Shown: in pieces, positions 1 through 7,066 of the stretch
Numbering within the stretch: position 1 is the stretch's first letter
Layout: each line of letters begins with the position of its first letter
Assembly: GCA_028290385.1 (NCBI GenBank)
Contig: JAQGJZ010000203.1
Location: 1-7,749 of the forward strand
Direction: 5' to 3'
DNA: 7,749 bases
Source of the DNA: Enterovirga sp.
Lineage (GTDB): Bacteria; Pseudomonadota; Alphaproteobacteria; Rhizobiales; Beijerinckiaceae
Made by a program: the position numbers and the translations under genes
Notes under the pieces: generated by a model
Told to the model about the DNA's origin: nothing
Databases searched by the model: none
The model's input: only the letters and a program-made list of their open reading frames with translations

Positions 1-96
1 GACGACCTCTGTGGTCGTCTTCCCGCTCAGGCGGGCGAGACGGGCCGCCCGCTCGGCAGCGTCGTCGCTCCGGATGTTCAGCTGGCGCTGGCCCAT
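1..96 (-). CDS. VapB-family (Rv0623-like) antitoxin, N-terminal part, cut by the window edge
   Basis: The first 32 codons are open and run off the left edge. The protein begins MGQRQLNIRSDDAAERAARL and continues with a short Ala/Arg/Leu-rich helix and a SGKTTTEVV turn. A short N-terminal strand (QLNIRSD) followed by a helix ending in 'GxTxTEVV' is typical of VapB/PSK-type antitoxins, which bind their own promoter and neutralise a PIN-domain VapC RNase encoded just downstream. Here that toxin gene would lie beyond the left edge. The ATG is well supported: AAGGAG (105-110) sits 8 bases upstream, one of the best Shine-Dalgarno sites in the window. The gene follows obgE in the same direction, with 51 bases between the obgE stop and this ATG. 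Only the N-terminus is visible, so another ribbon-helix-helix or AbrB-like antitoxin remains possible. Confidence 0.62.
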   Translation of the reverse strand, partial: MGQRQLNIRSDDAAERAARLARLSGKTTTEVV

Positions 97-126
97 GGTG
101 CTAGCTCCTTAGAGGCTGATGCTAGC
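96..126. promoter_or_regulatory. Candidate autoregulatory operator: two TGRTGCTAGC repeats 21 bp apart
   Basis: The 10-bp sequence TGRTGCTAGC occurs at 96-105 (TGGTGCTAGC) and 117-126 (TGATGCTAGC). The copies are exactly 21 bp apart, about two helical turns, so both present the same DNA face. Each has the palindromic core GCTAGC, and the distal copy extends to the perfect palindrome ATGCTAGCAT (119-128). The proximal copy lies between the Shine-Dalgarno site and the start codon, and the distal copy overlaps the predicted -10 box. VapB-type antitoxins usually repress their own operon by binding such paired sites. The repeats and spacing are seen directly; operator function is inferred. Confidence 0.5.
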
Positions 127-147
127 ATGGCCGGCCTTCTCGACCAA
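119..147 (-). promoter_or_regulatory. Candidate promoter for the antitoxin gene
   Basis: On the minus strand TTGGTC (142-147) is followed after 17 bases by TAGCAT (119-124). The spacing is ideal, three of six -35 positions match and four of six -10 positions match TATAAT. The -35 box abuts the obgE stop codon and the -10 box lies inside the distal TGRTGCTAGC repeat, so a bound repressor would cover it. This would let the antitoxin operon be expressed independently of obgE. It is a weak match judged by eye. Confidence 0.33.
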
Positions 148-1251
<1,104 letters not shown>

Positions 1252-1887
1252 TCAATGCGCGACCGCAGCCAGGAGCGGCTCGTCCGGCCCGTTCGGGACG
1301 TAGTCGGACGCGCTCCACGTCTTCAGGCTCTGCCACTTCCGCCGATCGAGCCGAAAGCGGTCGACCGGCAAAAGGCCGCCCCGGGCCGGAAAGCTTTCCA
1401 GGCCAGAGCCGATATGGGCGAAGCCGCACTTCTCGAGCACGCGCTGACCGTCGGGGTTGATCACCCTGACGGAGGCGGCGAGCTCCTTGCCCTCCGTATA
1501 CGCGAAAAAGGCGTCGATCAGCGAGCGCGCGGCTTCCGTCGCGAAGCCCTGGTCCCAGGACGGCGTGCCGAGCCAATACCCGAGCACCGGAGCCGAAGGC
1601 CCATCGCACCGGATCTCGACCGCCCCGATCAAGTCCCGGGGCTTCGCCCGGGGCGTGACCGCCATGACAAGGCGGCGGCCATCCGCATTCGCCTGCCGCG
1701 CAGCGAAAATGAAGCGCTCAGCCTCCGCCGGAGGATAGGGATGCGAAATGAATCCCGCCATGTCGGCTACGACTTTCTCACCGGCGAGACGGACGAGGGC
1801 GGCGGCGTCGGCCTGGCGCGGCCAACGGAGCCACAGCCGGCGGGTTTCGAGCCGGAACACGTCGTCACGGGTGAGGTCGGGAAACAT
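1252..1887 (-). CDS. RimJ/RimL-type GNAT N-acetyltransferase
   Basis: This 211-residue protein belongs to the GNAT superfamily and would transfer acetyl from acetyl-CoA to an amine, possibly a protein N-terminus or a small molecule. The opening LETRRLWLRWPRQADAAAL is the usual first strand and helix of the RimJ/RimL branch. GYWLGTPSWDQGFATEA (103-119) is the acetyl-CoA-binding motif A with its Q-G-F-A-T pyrophosphate loop. NPDGQRVLEKCGF (144-156) is the typical 'N..S.RVLEK.GF' motif B, with Gly in place of the common Ser/Ala. About 30 residues beyond the core (from about 180) form a tail I do not recognise. The ATG at 1887 has GGAG (1895-1898) 7 bases upstream. A GNAT gene between rpmA and obgE recurs in alphaproteobacteria, so ribosome-linked modification is plausible, but the substrate cannot be read from sequence. 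Confidence 0.9.
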   Translation of the reverse strand: MFPDLTRDDVFRLETRRLWLRWPRQADAAALVRLAGEKVVADMAGFISHPYPPAEAERFIFAARQANADGRRLVMAVTPRAKPRDLIGAVEIRCDGPSAPVLGYWLGTPSWDQGFATEAARSLIDAFFAYTEGKELAASVRVINPDGQRVLEKCGFAHIGSGLESFPARGGLLPVDRFRLDRRKWQSLKTWSASDYVPNGPDEPLLAAVAH

Positions 1888-1913
1888 CGTCCTGCTCCGA
1901 TCCTGGAGGGCTG

Positions 1914-1928
1914 CCCGGCTGCGCCGGG
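1914..1928. other. Small stable hairpin (6-bp stem, 3-base loop) ahead of the RimJ/L-type GNAT gene
   Basis: CCCGGC (1914-1919) and GCCGGG (1923-1928) pair perfectly around the triplet TGC. On the minus-strand transcript this is a C-(GCA)-G closed triloop, a GNA type known to be unusually stable. It lies 26 bases before the GNAT ATG, just upstream of its Shine-Dalgarno site, so it could affect translation or mRNA stability. No regulator is implied. Confidence 0.35.
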
Positions 1929-1946
1929 TCGTGGGCCCAAACGAGT

Positions 1947-1974
1947 AGGGGGAGGTGGTCTCCCACCTCCCCCT
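1947..1974 (-). terminator. Perfect 12-bp stem-loop in the rpmA-GNAT gap
   Basis: Bases 1947-1958 (AGGGGGAGGTGG) pair perfectly with 1963-1974 around the 4-base loop TCTC. This is the strongest simple hairpin in the 180-base gap after rpmA. No T-tract follows the stem on either strand, so a textbook intrinsic terminator is not supported. A partial terminator, a pause site or a 3'-end stabiliser that sets rplU-rpmA output apart from the GNAT and obgE genes is reasonable. The structure is seen directly; the function is inferred. Confidence 0.5.
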
Positions 1975-2005
1975 TGGATCGAAGCTCGGCCGTTCACGGG
2001 CCTGT

Positions 2006-2052
2006 CTGGAGCTTCATCCGCCGGTTCCGTGGGAACATCGGCGGAGCTCCAG
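2006..2052 (-). terminator. Interrupted 47-base hairpin just after rpmA
   Basis: Three nested paired segments stack: outer CTGGAGCT/AGCTCCAG (2006-2013 with 2045-2052, perfect 8 bp), middle CCGCC/GGCGG (2018-2022 with 2040-2044) and inner GTTCC/GGAAC (2024-2028 with 2032-2036, 3-base loop). A 4-base bulge (2014-2017) separates the outer and middle segments. The hairpin begins 15 bases beyond the rpmA stop codon and is followed by the 12-bp stem at 1947-1974, giving two tandem structures after a ribosomal-protein operon. There is no U-tract. A role in 3'-end formation or mRNA protection is inferred. Confidence 0.42.
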
Positions 2053-2067
2053 TTGGACTCTCCGCCG

Positions 2068-2334
2068 TTACTCGGCCGCCTCTTGGGCGGGAATGACCGA
2101 TACGAAAGCTCGGCCGGCTTTCGTGAGAAAGCGGACACGGCCTTCCGTGGTCGCAAACAGGGTATGGTCTTTGCCCATGCCTACGTTCGCGCCGGGATGC
2201 CACCGGGTGCCGCGCTGACGCACGATGATGTTGCCGGAGATGACCTTCTCATCGCCGAACTTCTTGACGCCGAGACGACGGCCATCGGAGTCGCGGCCGT
2301 TGCGGGACGAACCGCCTGCCTTTTTATGTGCCAT
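2068..2334 (-). CDS. rpmA: Large ribosomal subunit protein bL27
   Basis: This 88-residue protein is ribosomal protein L27, whose N-terminus reaches the peptidyl-transferase centre and helps position tRNA acceptor ends. The start [20 protein letters not shown] is the family's conserved basic N-terminus, with no cleaved leader of the Firmicutes type. The L27 signature [15 protein letters not shown] lies at 34-48, followed by [14 protein letters not shown]. The length is normal. The ATG at 2334 is supported by AGGAA (2343-2347) 8 bases upstream. The gap to the rplU stop is 27 bases, so the two are co-transcribed. Two hairpins follow its stop codon. Confidence 0.98.
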   Translation of the reverse strand: MAHKKAGGSSRNGRDSDGRRLGVKKFGDEKVISGNIIVRQRGTRWHPGANVGMGKDHTLFATTEGRVRFLTKAGRAFVSVIPAQEAAE

Positions 2335-2361
2335 GACGCGTGTTCCTGAACTTGGGTCGGG

Positions 2362-2718
2362 TTACTCGGCCGAAGCCGAAGCGGCCGGGGCGGACAGGGT
2401 CGTCCCGTTCAGCGTGAAGGAGCCGATCCGCACGACCGTGAGGTCCTGCCGATGGCCGCGCTTGCGGCGCGAATTCTGGCGGCGGCGCTTCTTGAAGGCG
2501 ATTACCTTCGGGCCGCGCGTATGCTCGACGATGGTCCCGGCCACGGTCGCGCCGGCAACCGCCGGGGCACCGACCTCGACCCCGCCCGAATGGGACAGCG
2601 TGAGGACCTGGTCGAAGGTCACCTCGGAGCCGGCCTCGCCAGCGAGGGTGGCAACCTGGATGACGTCATTGGCGGCGACGCGGTACTGCTTGCCGCCGGT
2701 CTTGATCACTGCGAACAT
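2362..2718 (-). CDS. rplU: Large ribosomal subunit protein bL21
   Basis: This 118-residue protein is ribosomal protein L21, a 23S rRNA-binding protein needed for 50S assembly. It starts [20 protein letters not shown], the conserved family start. The basic L21 signature [17 protein letters not shown] lies at about 75-91. The core ends near 100. The remaining Ala/Ser-rich tail ([10 protein letters not shown]) makes it about 15 residues longer than the E. coli protein, a common kind of extension in alphaproteobacteria. It is the first gene of the rplU-rpmA operon, with a good promoter about 145 bases upstream. No strong Shine-Dalgarno site precedes the ATG. The nearest candidate, GGAT, falls within a small hairpin. 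Confidence 0.98.
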   Translation of the reverse strand: MFAVIKTGGKQYRVAANDVIQVATLAGEAGSEVTFDQVLTLSHSGGVEVGAPAVAGATVAGTIVEHTRGPKVIAFKKRRRQNSRRKRGHRQDLTVVRIGSFTLNGTTLSAPAASASAE

Positions 2719-2724
2719 CGTTCT

Positions 2725-2744
2725 GATCCGTGTTCATCCGGATC
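2725..2744 (-). promoter_or_regulatory. Small hairpin in the rplU leader beside the start codon
   Basis: GATCCG (2725-2730) pairs perfectly with CGGATC (2739-2744) around an 8-base loop. It ends 6 bases before the rplU ATG and contains the only GGA-type ribosome-binding candidate (about 2727-2730). If it forms, it would limit initiation on rplU and could be a site for feedback by L21. A 6-bp stem is modest evidence and the regulatory role is inference. Confidence 0.3.
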
Positions 2745-2860
2745 TCCGCTCGCGCGTGTCCGGCTTCTTTGCAGTTGCGGGATGTCTCGGCGGCCGAGCT
2801 GGGCCCGCACGCCAAAACGACGAACGCGCGGGCAGGGTGGCCCACGCGTGAACTCGTGGG

Positions 2861-2888
2861 GAATAGGTGCCGCGCGGCTGATTGTCAA
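2861..2888 (-). promoter_or_regulatory. Housekeeping promoter for the rplU-rpmA operon
   Basis: On the minus strand a perfect TTGACA (2883-2888) is followed after 16 bases by CTATTC (2861-2866). Read as GTTGAC-N17-CTATTC this is close to the alphaproteobacterial sigma-70 consensus CTTGAC-N17-CTATAT. Transcription would start near 2853-2856, leaving a leader of roughly 135-140 bases before rplU. It lies in the gap between the upstream GNAT stop and rplU, where a ribosomal-protein promoter is expected. It is the best promoter match in the window. Confidence 0.68.
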
Positions 2889-2907
2889 CGCCGCGAGCGA
2901 TCAGCCG
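2875..2907. promoter_or_regulatory. Inverted repeat bracketing the rplU -35 box
   Basis: CGGCTGAT (2875-2882) and ATCAGCCG (2900-2907) are perfect 8-bp inverted copies separated by 17 bases, and the -35 hexamer (2883-2888) abuts one arm inside the bracket. As DNA this geometry could be an operator covering the -35 region. As RNA it could be a hairpin ending the upstream GNAT transcript, whose stop codon is 28 bases before the far arm. No U-tract follows. The repeat is certain; its role is not. Confidence 0.45.
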
Positions 2908-2934
2908 AGCGCCGAAACCGGCCGGGAGGCGTCC

Positions 2935-3438
2935 TCAGCCGCGCAACGCGAGGACGCGGCCGCTGGCGCGGTCGAGCGCGCCGGGGTCGAGTTCCGCGAC
3001 AAGAAAGCGGGCCGGGTCGACCGGGCCAGGCATCTCCAGCCTGCCCTTCGGTACCGGCTTGAAGCCGAAGCGCGCGTAATAGGGCTGGTCTCCCACCAGA
3101 AGCACCAGGCCGTGGCCTGCCTCCTTCGCGGCTTCGAGCGCGCGCCCCATCAGGGCCGCCCCGATCCCGCGCCCCTCGAAGGCCGGCTCCACGGCGAGCG
3201 GCCCGAGCGCCAGCGCCTCTTCCCGCCCGGCGAGGATCGGCGACATCCGCACCGAGCCGACGAGGAGAGTCCCGACGAGCGCCGCGAAGGAGAGGTCGAG
3301 CCTTTCGGGCACGCCTTCGCGGAGCCGAAAAGCCGTCCGGGCGAAGCGCCCAGGCCCAAAGGCCCGCTCGTGCAGGTGCTGGATGGCGTCGGCATCGCCG
3401 GGGAGTTCGTGCCGGATCTGGACGGCGAGGTCGGTCAT
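2935..3438 (-). CDS. YhbS-like GNAT N-acetyltransferase
   Basis: This 167-residue protein is a GNAT-superfamily acetyltransferase of the small single-domain YhbS-like type. Motif A is LGPLAVEPAFEGRGIGAALM (78-97), with the R-G-I-G-A acetyl-CoA pyrophosphate-binding turn. VGDQPYYARFGFKPVPKG (115-132) is the conserved end of the fold, where the Tyr pair is the usual position of the catalytic or CoA-contacting tyrosine. The C-terminus (LDPGALDRASGRVLAL) also fits this subfamily. The substrate is unknown. The ATG at 3438 gives the expected N-terminus, yet no Shine-Dalgarno site precedes it, so weak or leaderless translation is possible. It lies between the livF stop (81-base gap) and the rplU promoter and need not belong to either operon. 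Confidence 0.88.
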   Translation of the reverse strand: MTDLAVQIRHELPGDADAIQHLHERAFGPGRFARTAFRLREGVPERLDLSFAALVGTLLVGSVRMSPILAGREEALALGPLAVEPAFEGRGIGAALMGRALEAAKEAGHGLVLLVGDQPYYARFGFKPVPKGRLEMPGPVDPARFLVAELDPGALDRASGRVLALRG

Positions 3439-3482
3439 GCAATGCGCTTACACTGTGATTCCGGGCGAGCGAAGCGTGGCCT

Positions 3483-3497
3483 CGGAGCTGCGCTCCG
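3483..3497 (-). terminator. Short hairpin after livF
   Basis: CGGAGC (3483-3488) and GCTCCG (3492-3497) pair perfectly around TGC, giving a C-(GCA)-G triloop on the transcript, the same loop as the hairpin at 1914-1928. It begins 22 bases beyond the livF stop, where the transporter operon should end. No U-tract follows, so it may be a weak terminator or a 3'-end stabiliser. Confidence 0.4.
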
Positions 3498-3519
3498 CCC
3501 CAAATAACAGCCCCGCGGT

Positions 3520-4248
3520 TCAGCGCGCGACGGTCTTGATGCCGAGATAGGCCGCGATGACCCGCTCGTCCTCGCGCAGCTCGGATGCCGGCCCTTGGAG
3601 GACGACGCTGCCGTTTTCCAGCACATAGCCGTGATCGGCGAGCTCCAGGGCCGCGCGGGCGTTCTGCTCGACCAGCAGGATGGAGACGCCCGTCTGCCGG
3701 AGCGCGGCCACGGTGCGAAAAATGTCTTTCACGATCAGCGGGGCCAGGCCGAGACTCGGCTCGTCGAGCATCAGCAGCCGCGGCCGGCTCATCAGGGCGC
3801 GCGCCATGGCGAGCATCTGCCGCTCGCCGCCCGAGAGCGTGCCGGCGAGCTGGGCCCGCCGCTCCTTCAGGCGCGGGAAGAGCCGCCACATCTCCTCGAG
3901 CGTATCGCCGTAATCCGCCGAGCCGCGCCGGCGGAAGCCGCCGAGGCGGAGATTGTCCTCGACGCTCATCGTGACGAAGAGCTCGCGCTTTTCCGGCACG
4001 AGGCTCATCCCGTCCGCGACGCGCTGCTCCACGGCGCGCCCCGCGAGCGCCTGGCCGCGAAAGCGCAGATCCCCGCGCGCTCGGAGCACGCCCATGATGG
4101 CGCCGAGGAGGGAGGTTTTGCCGGCGCCGTTCGGGCCGAGGATCGCCACGATCGAGCCCTCCGGCACGCTCAGCGATACGTCCCGCACCGCGTCGACGCG
4201 GCCATAGGCGACGCAGAGCCCGTCGGCCCAGAGCAGCGGGGCGCTCAT
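3520..4248 (-). CDS. livF: LivF-type ABC transporter ATPase
   Basis: This 242-residue protein is the LivF-type ATPase of a HAAT-family importer, one of the two nucleotide-binding domains powering LivH and LivM. It has Walker A GPNGAGKT (38-45), the LivF-style Q-loop VPEKRELF (84-91, Glu in place of Gln), signature LSGGERQ (138-144), Walker B LLMLDEPSLGL (158-168) and VEQN (193-196), where Gln replaces the switch His as is normal for LivF. The C-terminal RVIAAYLG is the usual LivF ending. The start chosen is the ATG at 4248, which overlaps the livMG stop codon in an ATGA and so implies translational coupling. A longer reading frame extends upstream, but that part is a shadow of livMG. It is the last gene of the operon. 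Confidence 0.96.
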   Translation of the reverse strand: MSAPLLWADGLCVAYGRVDAVRDVSLSVPEGSIVAILGPNGAGKTSLLGAIMGVLRARGDLRFRGQALAGRAVEQRVADGMSLVPEKRELFVTMSVEDNLRLGGFRRRGSADYGDTLEEMWRLFPRLKERRAQLAGTLSGGERQMLAMARALMSRPRLLMLDEPSLGLAPLIVKDIFRTVAALRQTGVSILLVEQNARAALELADHGYVLENGSVVLQGPASELREDERVIAAYLGIKTVAR

Positions 4249-6023
4249 GCGGCGCTCCCGAGATAGGCCTCGAGCACGGCCGGGTTCTGCTGGATCTCGG
4301 CCGGGCGGCCCTGGGCCAGCTGCGCGCCGAAATTCATCACGACCAGCCGGTCGGTCAGGCCCATCACGAAATCCATGTCGTGCTCGACGAGCAGGATGGA
4401 GACGCCGCTGTCGCGCACCTTCCGGAGGAGATCGGCGAGCGCGACCTTCTCGCTGTGGCGTAGGCCCGCAGCGGGCTCGTCCAGGAGCAGCAGGACGGGA
4501 TCGAGGCAGAGCGCGCGCGCGATCTCGACAAGGCGCTGCTGGCCGAGGGCGAGCTCGCTCGCGACCGCGTCCGCGTGATCGGCGAGGCCGACCCGGGCGA
4601 GCTGGCGATGCGCCTCGGCGAAGATCGCCGCCTCCTCGGCCCGGTCGAGCCGGAGCGCGCCCCGCACCGCGCTGGCATGGCCGAGCAGGTGCCTCCCGAG
4701 CGCGACGTTGTCGATCACGCTCATGCCGTGGACGAGCTTTACGTGCTGGAAGGTGCGCGCCACCCCGAGCCGGGCGATGCGGCGGGCGGGCCAGCCGGAG
4801 ATGGGCTGAAGGCCGAGCGCGATCTCGCCGCCGGAGGCCGGGAGCACTCCCGTGATGAGATTGAAGCTCGTGGACTTGCCGGCCCCGTTCGGCCCGATCA
4901 GGCCGACGATCTCGCCGGCTTGGACCGTGAAGGACACGTCGTTCACGGCGACCAGCCCGCCGAACGTCTTGCGCAGCCCGGATACGGCCAGGACCGTTTC
5001 GCCAGGGCCGGGCAGCGTCCGGCGCCGAGAGGCCGGGGCGTCGTCCGCACCCGGAGGGGCCCGGCGCGGCTTCGATGCGAAGCGCCGGCGCAGATGCGGC
5101 CACAGCCCTTCCGGCGCGAATTGCAGGATCAGGATGAGCACGATGCCGAAGACGATCGTCTCGAAATTGCCCTGGGTGCCGAGCAGGGCCGGCAAAAGGT
5201 CCTGGAGCTTGTCGCGAACAACCGTGACGAGGCCTGCGCCGAGAATCGCGCCGCCGAGATGCCCGACCCCGCCCGCGACCGCCATGAGCAGGTAATCGAT
5301 CGAGACCGTGATGCCGAAGGGGGTCGGATTGATGGCGCGCTGGAAATGCGCATAGAGCCAGCCCGACACGGCCGCGAGCACGCCCGCATAGACGAAGGCG
5401 AGGATCCTGGCCCGGCCCGTGTCGATCCCGAAAGACTCGGCCGCGAGCGCCCCGCCGCGGAGCGAGCGCATCGCCCGCCCGACCCTCGAATCCAGGAGGT
5501 TGCGGGTCAGCACATAGGCGAGGACGAGCAGCCCGAGCGCCAGGAAATAGAACCTGACGCCGTCGGAAACGCTGAAGCCGAGGAGCGAGATCGGCGGGAT
5601 GCCCGAGATGCCGTCGAAGCGCCGGAAGAAATCGAGCGAGCCCGCGAGGTAGAAGAAGCTGATGTTCCAGGCGATGGTCGCGACCGGCAGGTAATGCCCC
5701 TTGAGGCGCAGCGTGATCGCCCCGATGCCCCAGGCGAGCGCGCCCGCGATCAGCATGGCGACGGGCAGCGTCGCGGCCGGGCTCCAGCCGTAGCGCGTCG
5801 TCAGGATGGCGGTCGTATAGGCGCCGAACCCGACAAACATCGCCTGGCCGAAGGAGACGACGCCGGCGACGCCGGTCAGCACGGCGATGCCGAGCGCCAC
5901 GATCGCGGCCATGGCGATGTAGCTCGCGACCGTGATCCAGTAGGCCGGCACACCCGGCACGAAGGGTAGCGCGACGGCGAGGGCCAGGATCGCGATCCCG
6001 GCGAGGCGCGAGGGCGAGCTCAT
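4245..6023 (-). CDS. Fused LivM permease - LivG ATPase of a HAAT-family ABC importer
   Basis: This single 592-residue protein joins two subunits that are separate in E. coli. Residues 1-315 are a LivM-type permease with a hydrophobic N-terminus, the conserved [20 protein letters not shown] (51-70), a cytoplasmic coupling loop around [20 protein letters not shown] (182-201) and a last hydrophobic segment near 289-302. A basic, Pro/Ala-rich linker (about 312-342) leads to a LivG-type ATPase with Walker A GPNGAGKS (377-384), Q-loop Gln 426, signature LALGQQR (491-497), Walker B LLLLDEP (511-517) and switch His 548 in VEHDM. The ending PAVLEAYLG is typical of LivG. Such fusions are known in Hyphomicrobiales. 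The ATG at 6023 overlaps the livH stop (ATGA). The reading frame stays open upstream across livH, but that stretch is antisense-like shadow. Substrate class: branched-chain amino acid or a related carboxylate. Confidence 0.95.
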   Translation of the reverse strand: MSSPSRLAGIAILALAVALPFVPGVPAYWITVASYIAMAAIVALGIAVLTGVAGVVSFGQAMFVGFGAYTTAILTTRYGWSPAATLPVAMLIAGALAWGIGAITLRLKGHYLPVATIAWNISFFYLAGSLDFFRRFDGISGIPPISLLGFSVSDGVRFYFLALGLLVLAYVLTRNLLDSRVGRAMRSLRGGALAAESFGIDTGRARILAFVYAGVLAAVSGWLYAHFQRAINPTPFGITVSIDYLLMAVAGGVGHLGGAILGAGLVTVVRDKLQDLLPALLGTQGNFETIVFGIVLILILQFAPEGLWPHLRRRFASKPRRAPPGADDAPASRRRTLPGPGETVLAVSGLRKTFGGLVAVNDVSFTVQAGEIVGLIGPNGAGKSTSFNLITGVLPASGGEIALGLQPISGWPARRIARLGVARTFQHVKLVHGMSVIDNVALGRHLLGHASAVRGALRLDRAEEAAIFAEAHRQLARVGLADHADAVASELALGQQRLVEIARALCLDPVLLLLDEPAAGLRHSEKVALADLLRKVRDSGVSILLVEHDMDFVMGLTDRLVVMNFGAQLAQGRPAEIQQNPAVLEAYLGSAA

Positions 6024-7057
6024 TCCTCGTCCTCCAGCACCTGGGTCCCGTATGAGCGCACGAGCAGAATGGGGACGATGATCATGAACACGATCACCTC
6101 CTTCAGCTCGCTTGCCCAGAATGAGGCGAAGGATTCGATCACCCCGACGAGGATCGCGGCGCCGGCGGCGAGCGGGTAGCTGACGAGGCCGCCGATGATC
6201 GCCGCCACAAACCCCTTCAGGCCGATGATGAAGCCCGTATCGTAGTAGATCGTGGTCAAGGGTGAGACGAGAATGCCCCCGAGCGCCCCGATGATGCCGG
6301 CCAACGCAAACGCGATGCGGCCGGAGAAGGCGGGCGAGATGCCCACGAGCCGGGCGCCGACGCGGTTCACGGCGGTGGCCCGCAGCGCCTTCCCGATCAG
6401 CGTGCGGTCGAAGAAGACGTAGAGCGCCAGGATGAGAACGAGCGTCAGGCCGAGCACGGCGAGCGACTGGCCCGTGATGAAGAGCGAGCCGAGCGTGAAG
6501 CTCGCGTCCGACAGGGCCGTGGTGCGCGAGCCCTCCGCGCCGAAGAACACGAGCGCGAGACCGACAAGCGCGATGTGGAGCGCGACCGAGACGATCAGCA
6601 GCACCAGGACGCTCGCCTCGGCGATCGGGCGGAACACGGATTCGTAGACGTACACCCCCATCGGGGCGACCACGAGCAGCGCGAGCAGCACCTGCACGAT
6701 CTGCGGCGGCTTGTGCGGCGCGAGCCAGGTGACAAGCGCCGCGATCAGCGCCGGTACGACGATCGTCTCGACCGCGATCGTCGCCAGCATGCGGCCCGAC
6801 AGGCTTTGCCGCTCCGTCCACAGCCGGCCGAGCGCACCCGCGATGCCGAGGACGAGAAGGAGCGACACGGTTCCGGGCACCTTGCCGGCCTCGAAAGCCG
6901 CGAGCGTCAGGGCCCCGAAGGACACGAACTCGCCAACGGGCACGAAGATGACGCGCGTCACCGTGAAGACGAGAACCAGTGCGAGCGCGAGAAGGGCGTA
7001 GATTGCCGCATTCGTCACCCCGTCCTGGATCAGGATCAGCCCGATGGAGAGGTCCAA
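6020..7057 (-). CDS. livH: LivH-type ABC transporter permease
   Basis: This 345-residue, highly hydrophobic protein is the LivH-type permease that pairs with LivM in the inner membrane. [20 protein letters not shown] (11-30) and [18 protein letters not shown] (38-55) are the conserved first membrane segments. The coupling loop [20 protein letters not shown] (221-240) precedes [32 protein letters not shown] (275-291) is the usual late motif. About 8-10 membrane segments can be seen. It is roughly 35-50 residues longer than E. coli LivH, and the extra length lies in the middle (about 80-200). The start is TTG at 7057: no in-frame ATG or GTG is near, it gives the family-typical MDLSIGLIL, and GAGG (7063-7066) lies 5 bases upstream. 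It is the first gene of the operon. Confidence 0.93.
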   Translation of the reverse strand: MDLSIGLILIQDGVTNAAIYALLALALVLVFTVTRVIFVPVGEFVSFGALTLAAFEAGKVPGTVSLLLVLGIAGALGRLWTERQSLSGRMLATIAVETIVVPALIAALVTWLAPHKPPQIVQVLLALLVVAPMGVYVYESVFRPIAEASVLVLLIVSVALHIALVGLALVFFGAEGSRTTALSDASFTLGSLFITGQSLAVLGLTLVLILALYVFFDRTLIGKALRATAVNRVGARLVGISPAFSGRIAFALAGIIGALGGILVSPLTTIYYDTGFIIGLKGFVAAIIGGLVSYPLAAGAAILVGVIESFASFWASELKEVIVFMIIVPILLVRSYGTQVLEDEE

Positions 7058-7066
7058 TGGCGCCTC
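7055..7066 (-). promoter_or_regulatory. Ribosome-binding site and TTG start of livH
   Basis: GAGG (7063-7066) lies 5 bases upstream of the TTG at 7055-7057. Homologous LivH proteins begin MDLS, which fixes this codon as the start although it is the rarest of the three common initiators. A TTG start would lower translation of the first, coupled gene and hence of the whole transporter. Confidence 0.6.

Noticed and set aside
129..136. GGCCGGCC palindrome near the antitoxin promoter
   Set aside because: It falls within the promoter spacer, but such 8-bp GC palindromes are expected by chance at this base composition and it is not repeated in the operator pair.
2841..2860. CCCACG/CGTGGG hairpin at the predicted rplU transcription start
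   Set aside because: The stem spans the likely start site, so a full hairpin may not be present in the RNA; the 6-bp stem alone is weak evidence.
2452..3507. Plus-strand open frame (351 codons) across rplU and the second GNAT gene
   Set aside because: It spans the rplU promoter and two genes on the other strand, with no family resemblance.
4249..5103. Upstream extension of the livF frame
   Set aside because: It overlaps the LivG half of livMG in another frame and has no domain. The ATG at 4248 gives the exact LivF N-terminus and couples to the livMG stop.
4575..5969. Long plus-strand open frame (464 codons) opposite the livM-livG fusion
   Set aside because: Its charged, low-complexity Arg/Asp/Glu/Ala sequence mirrors the hydrophobic codons of the permease; no domain is visible.
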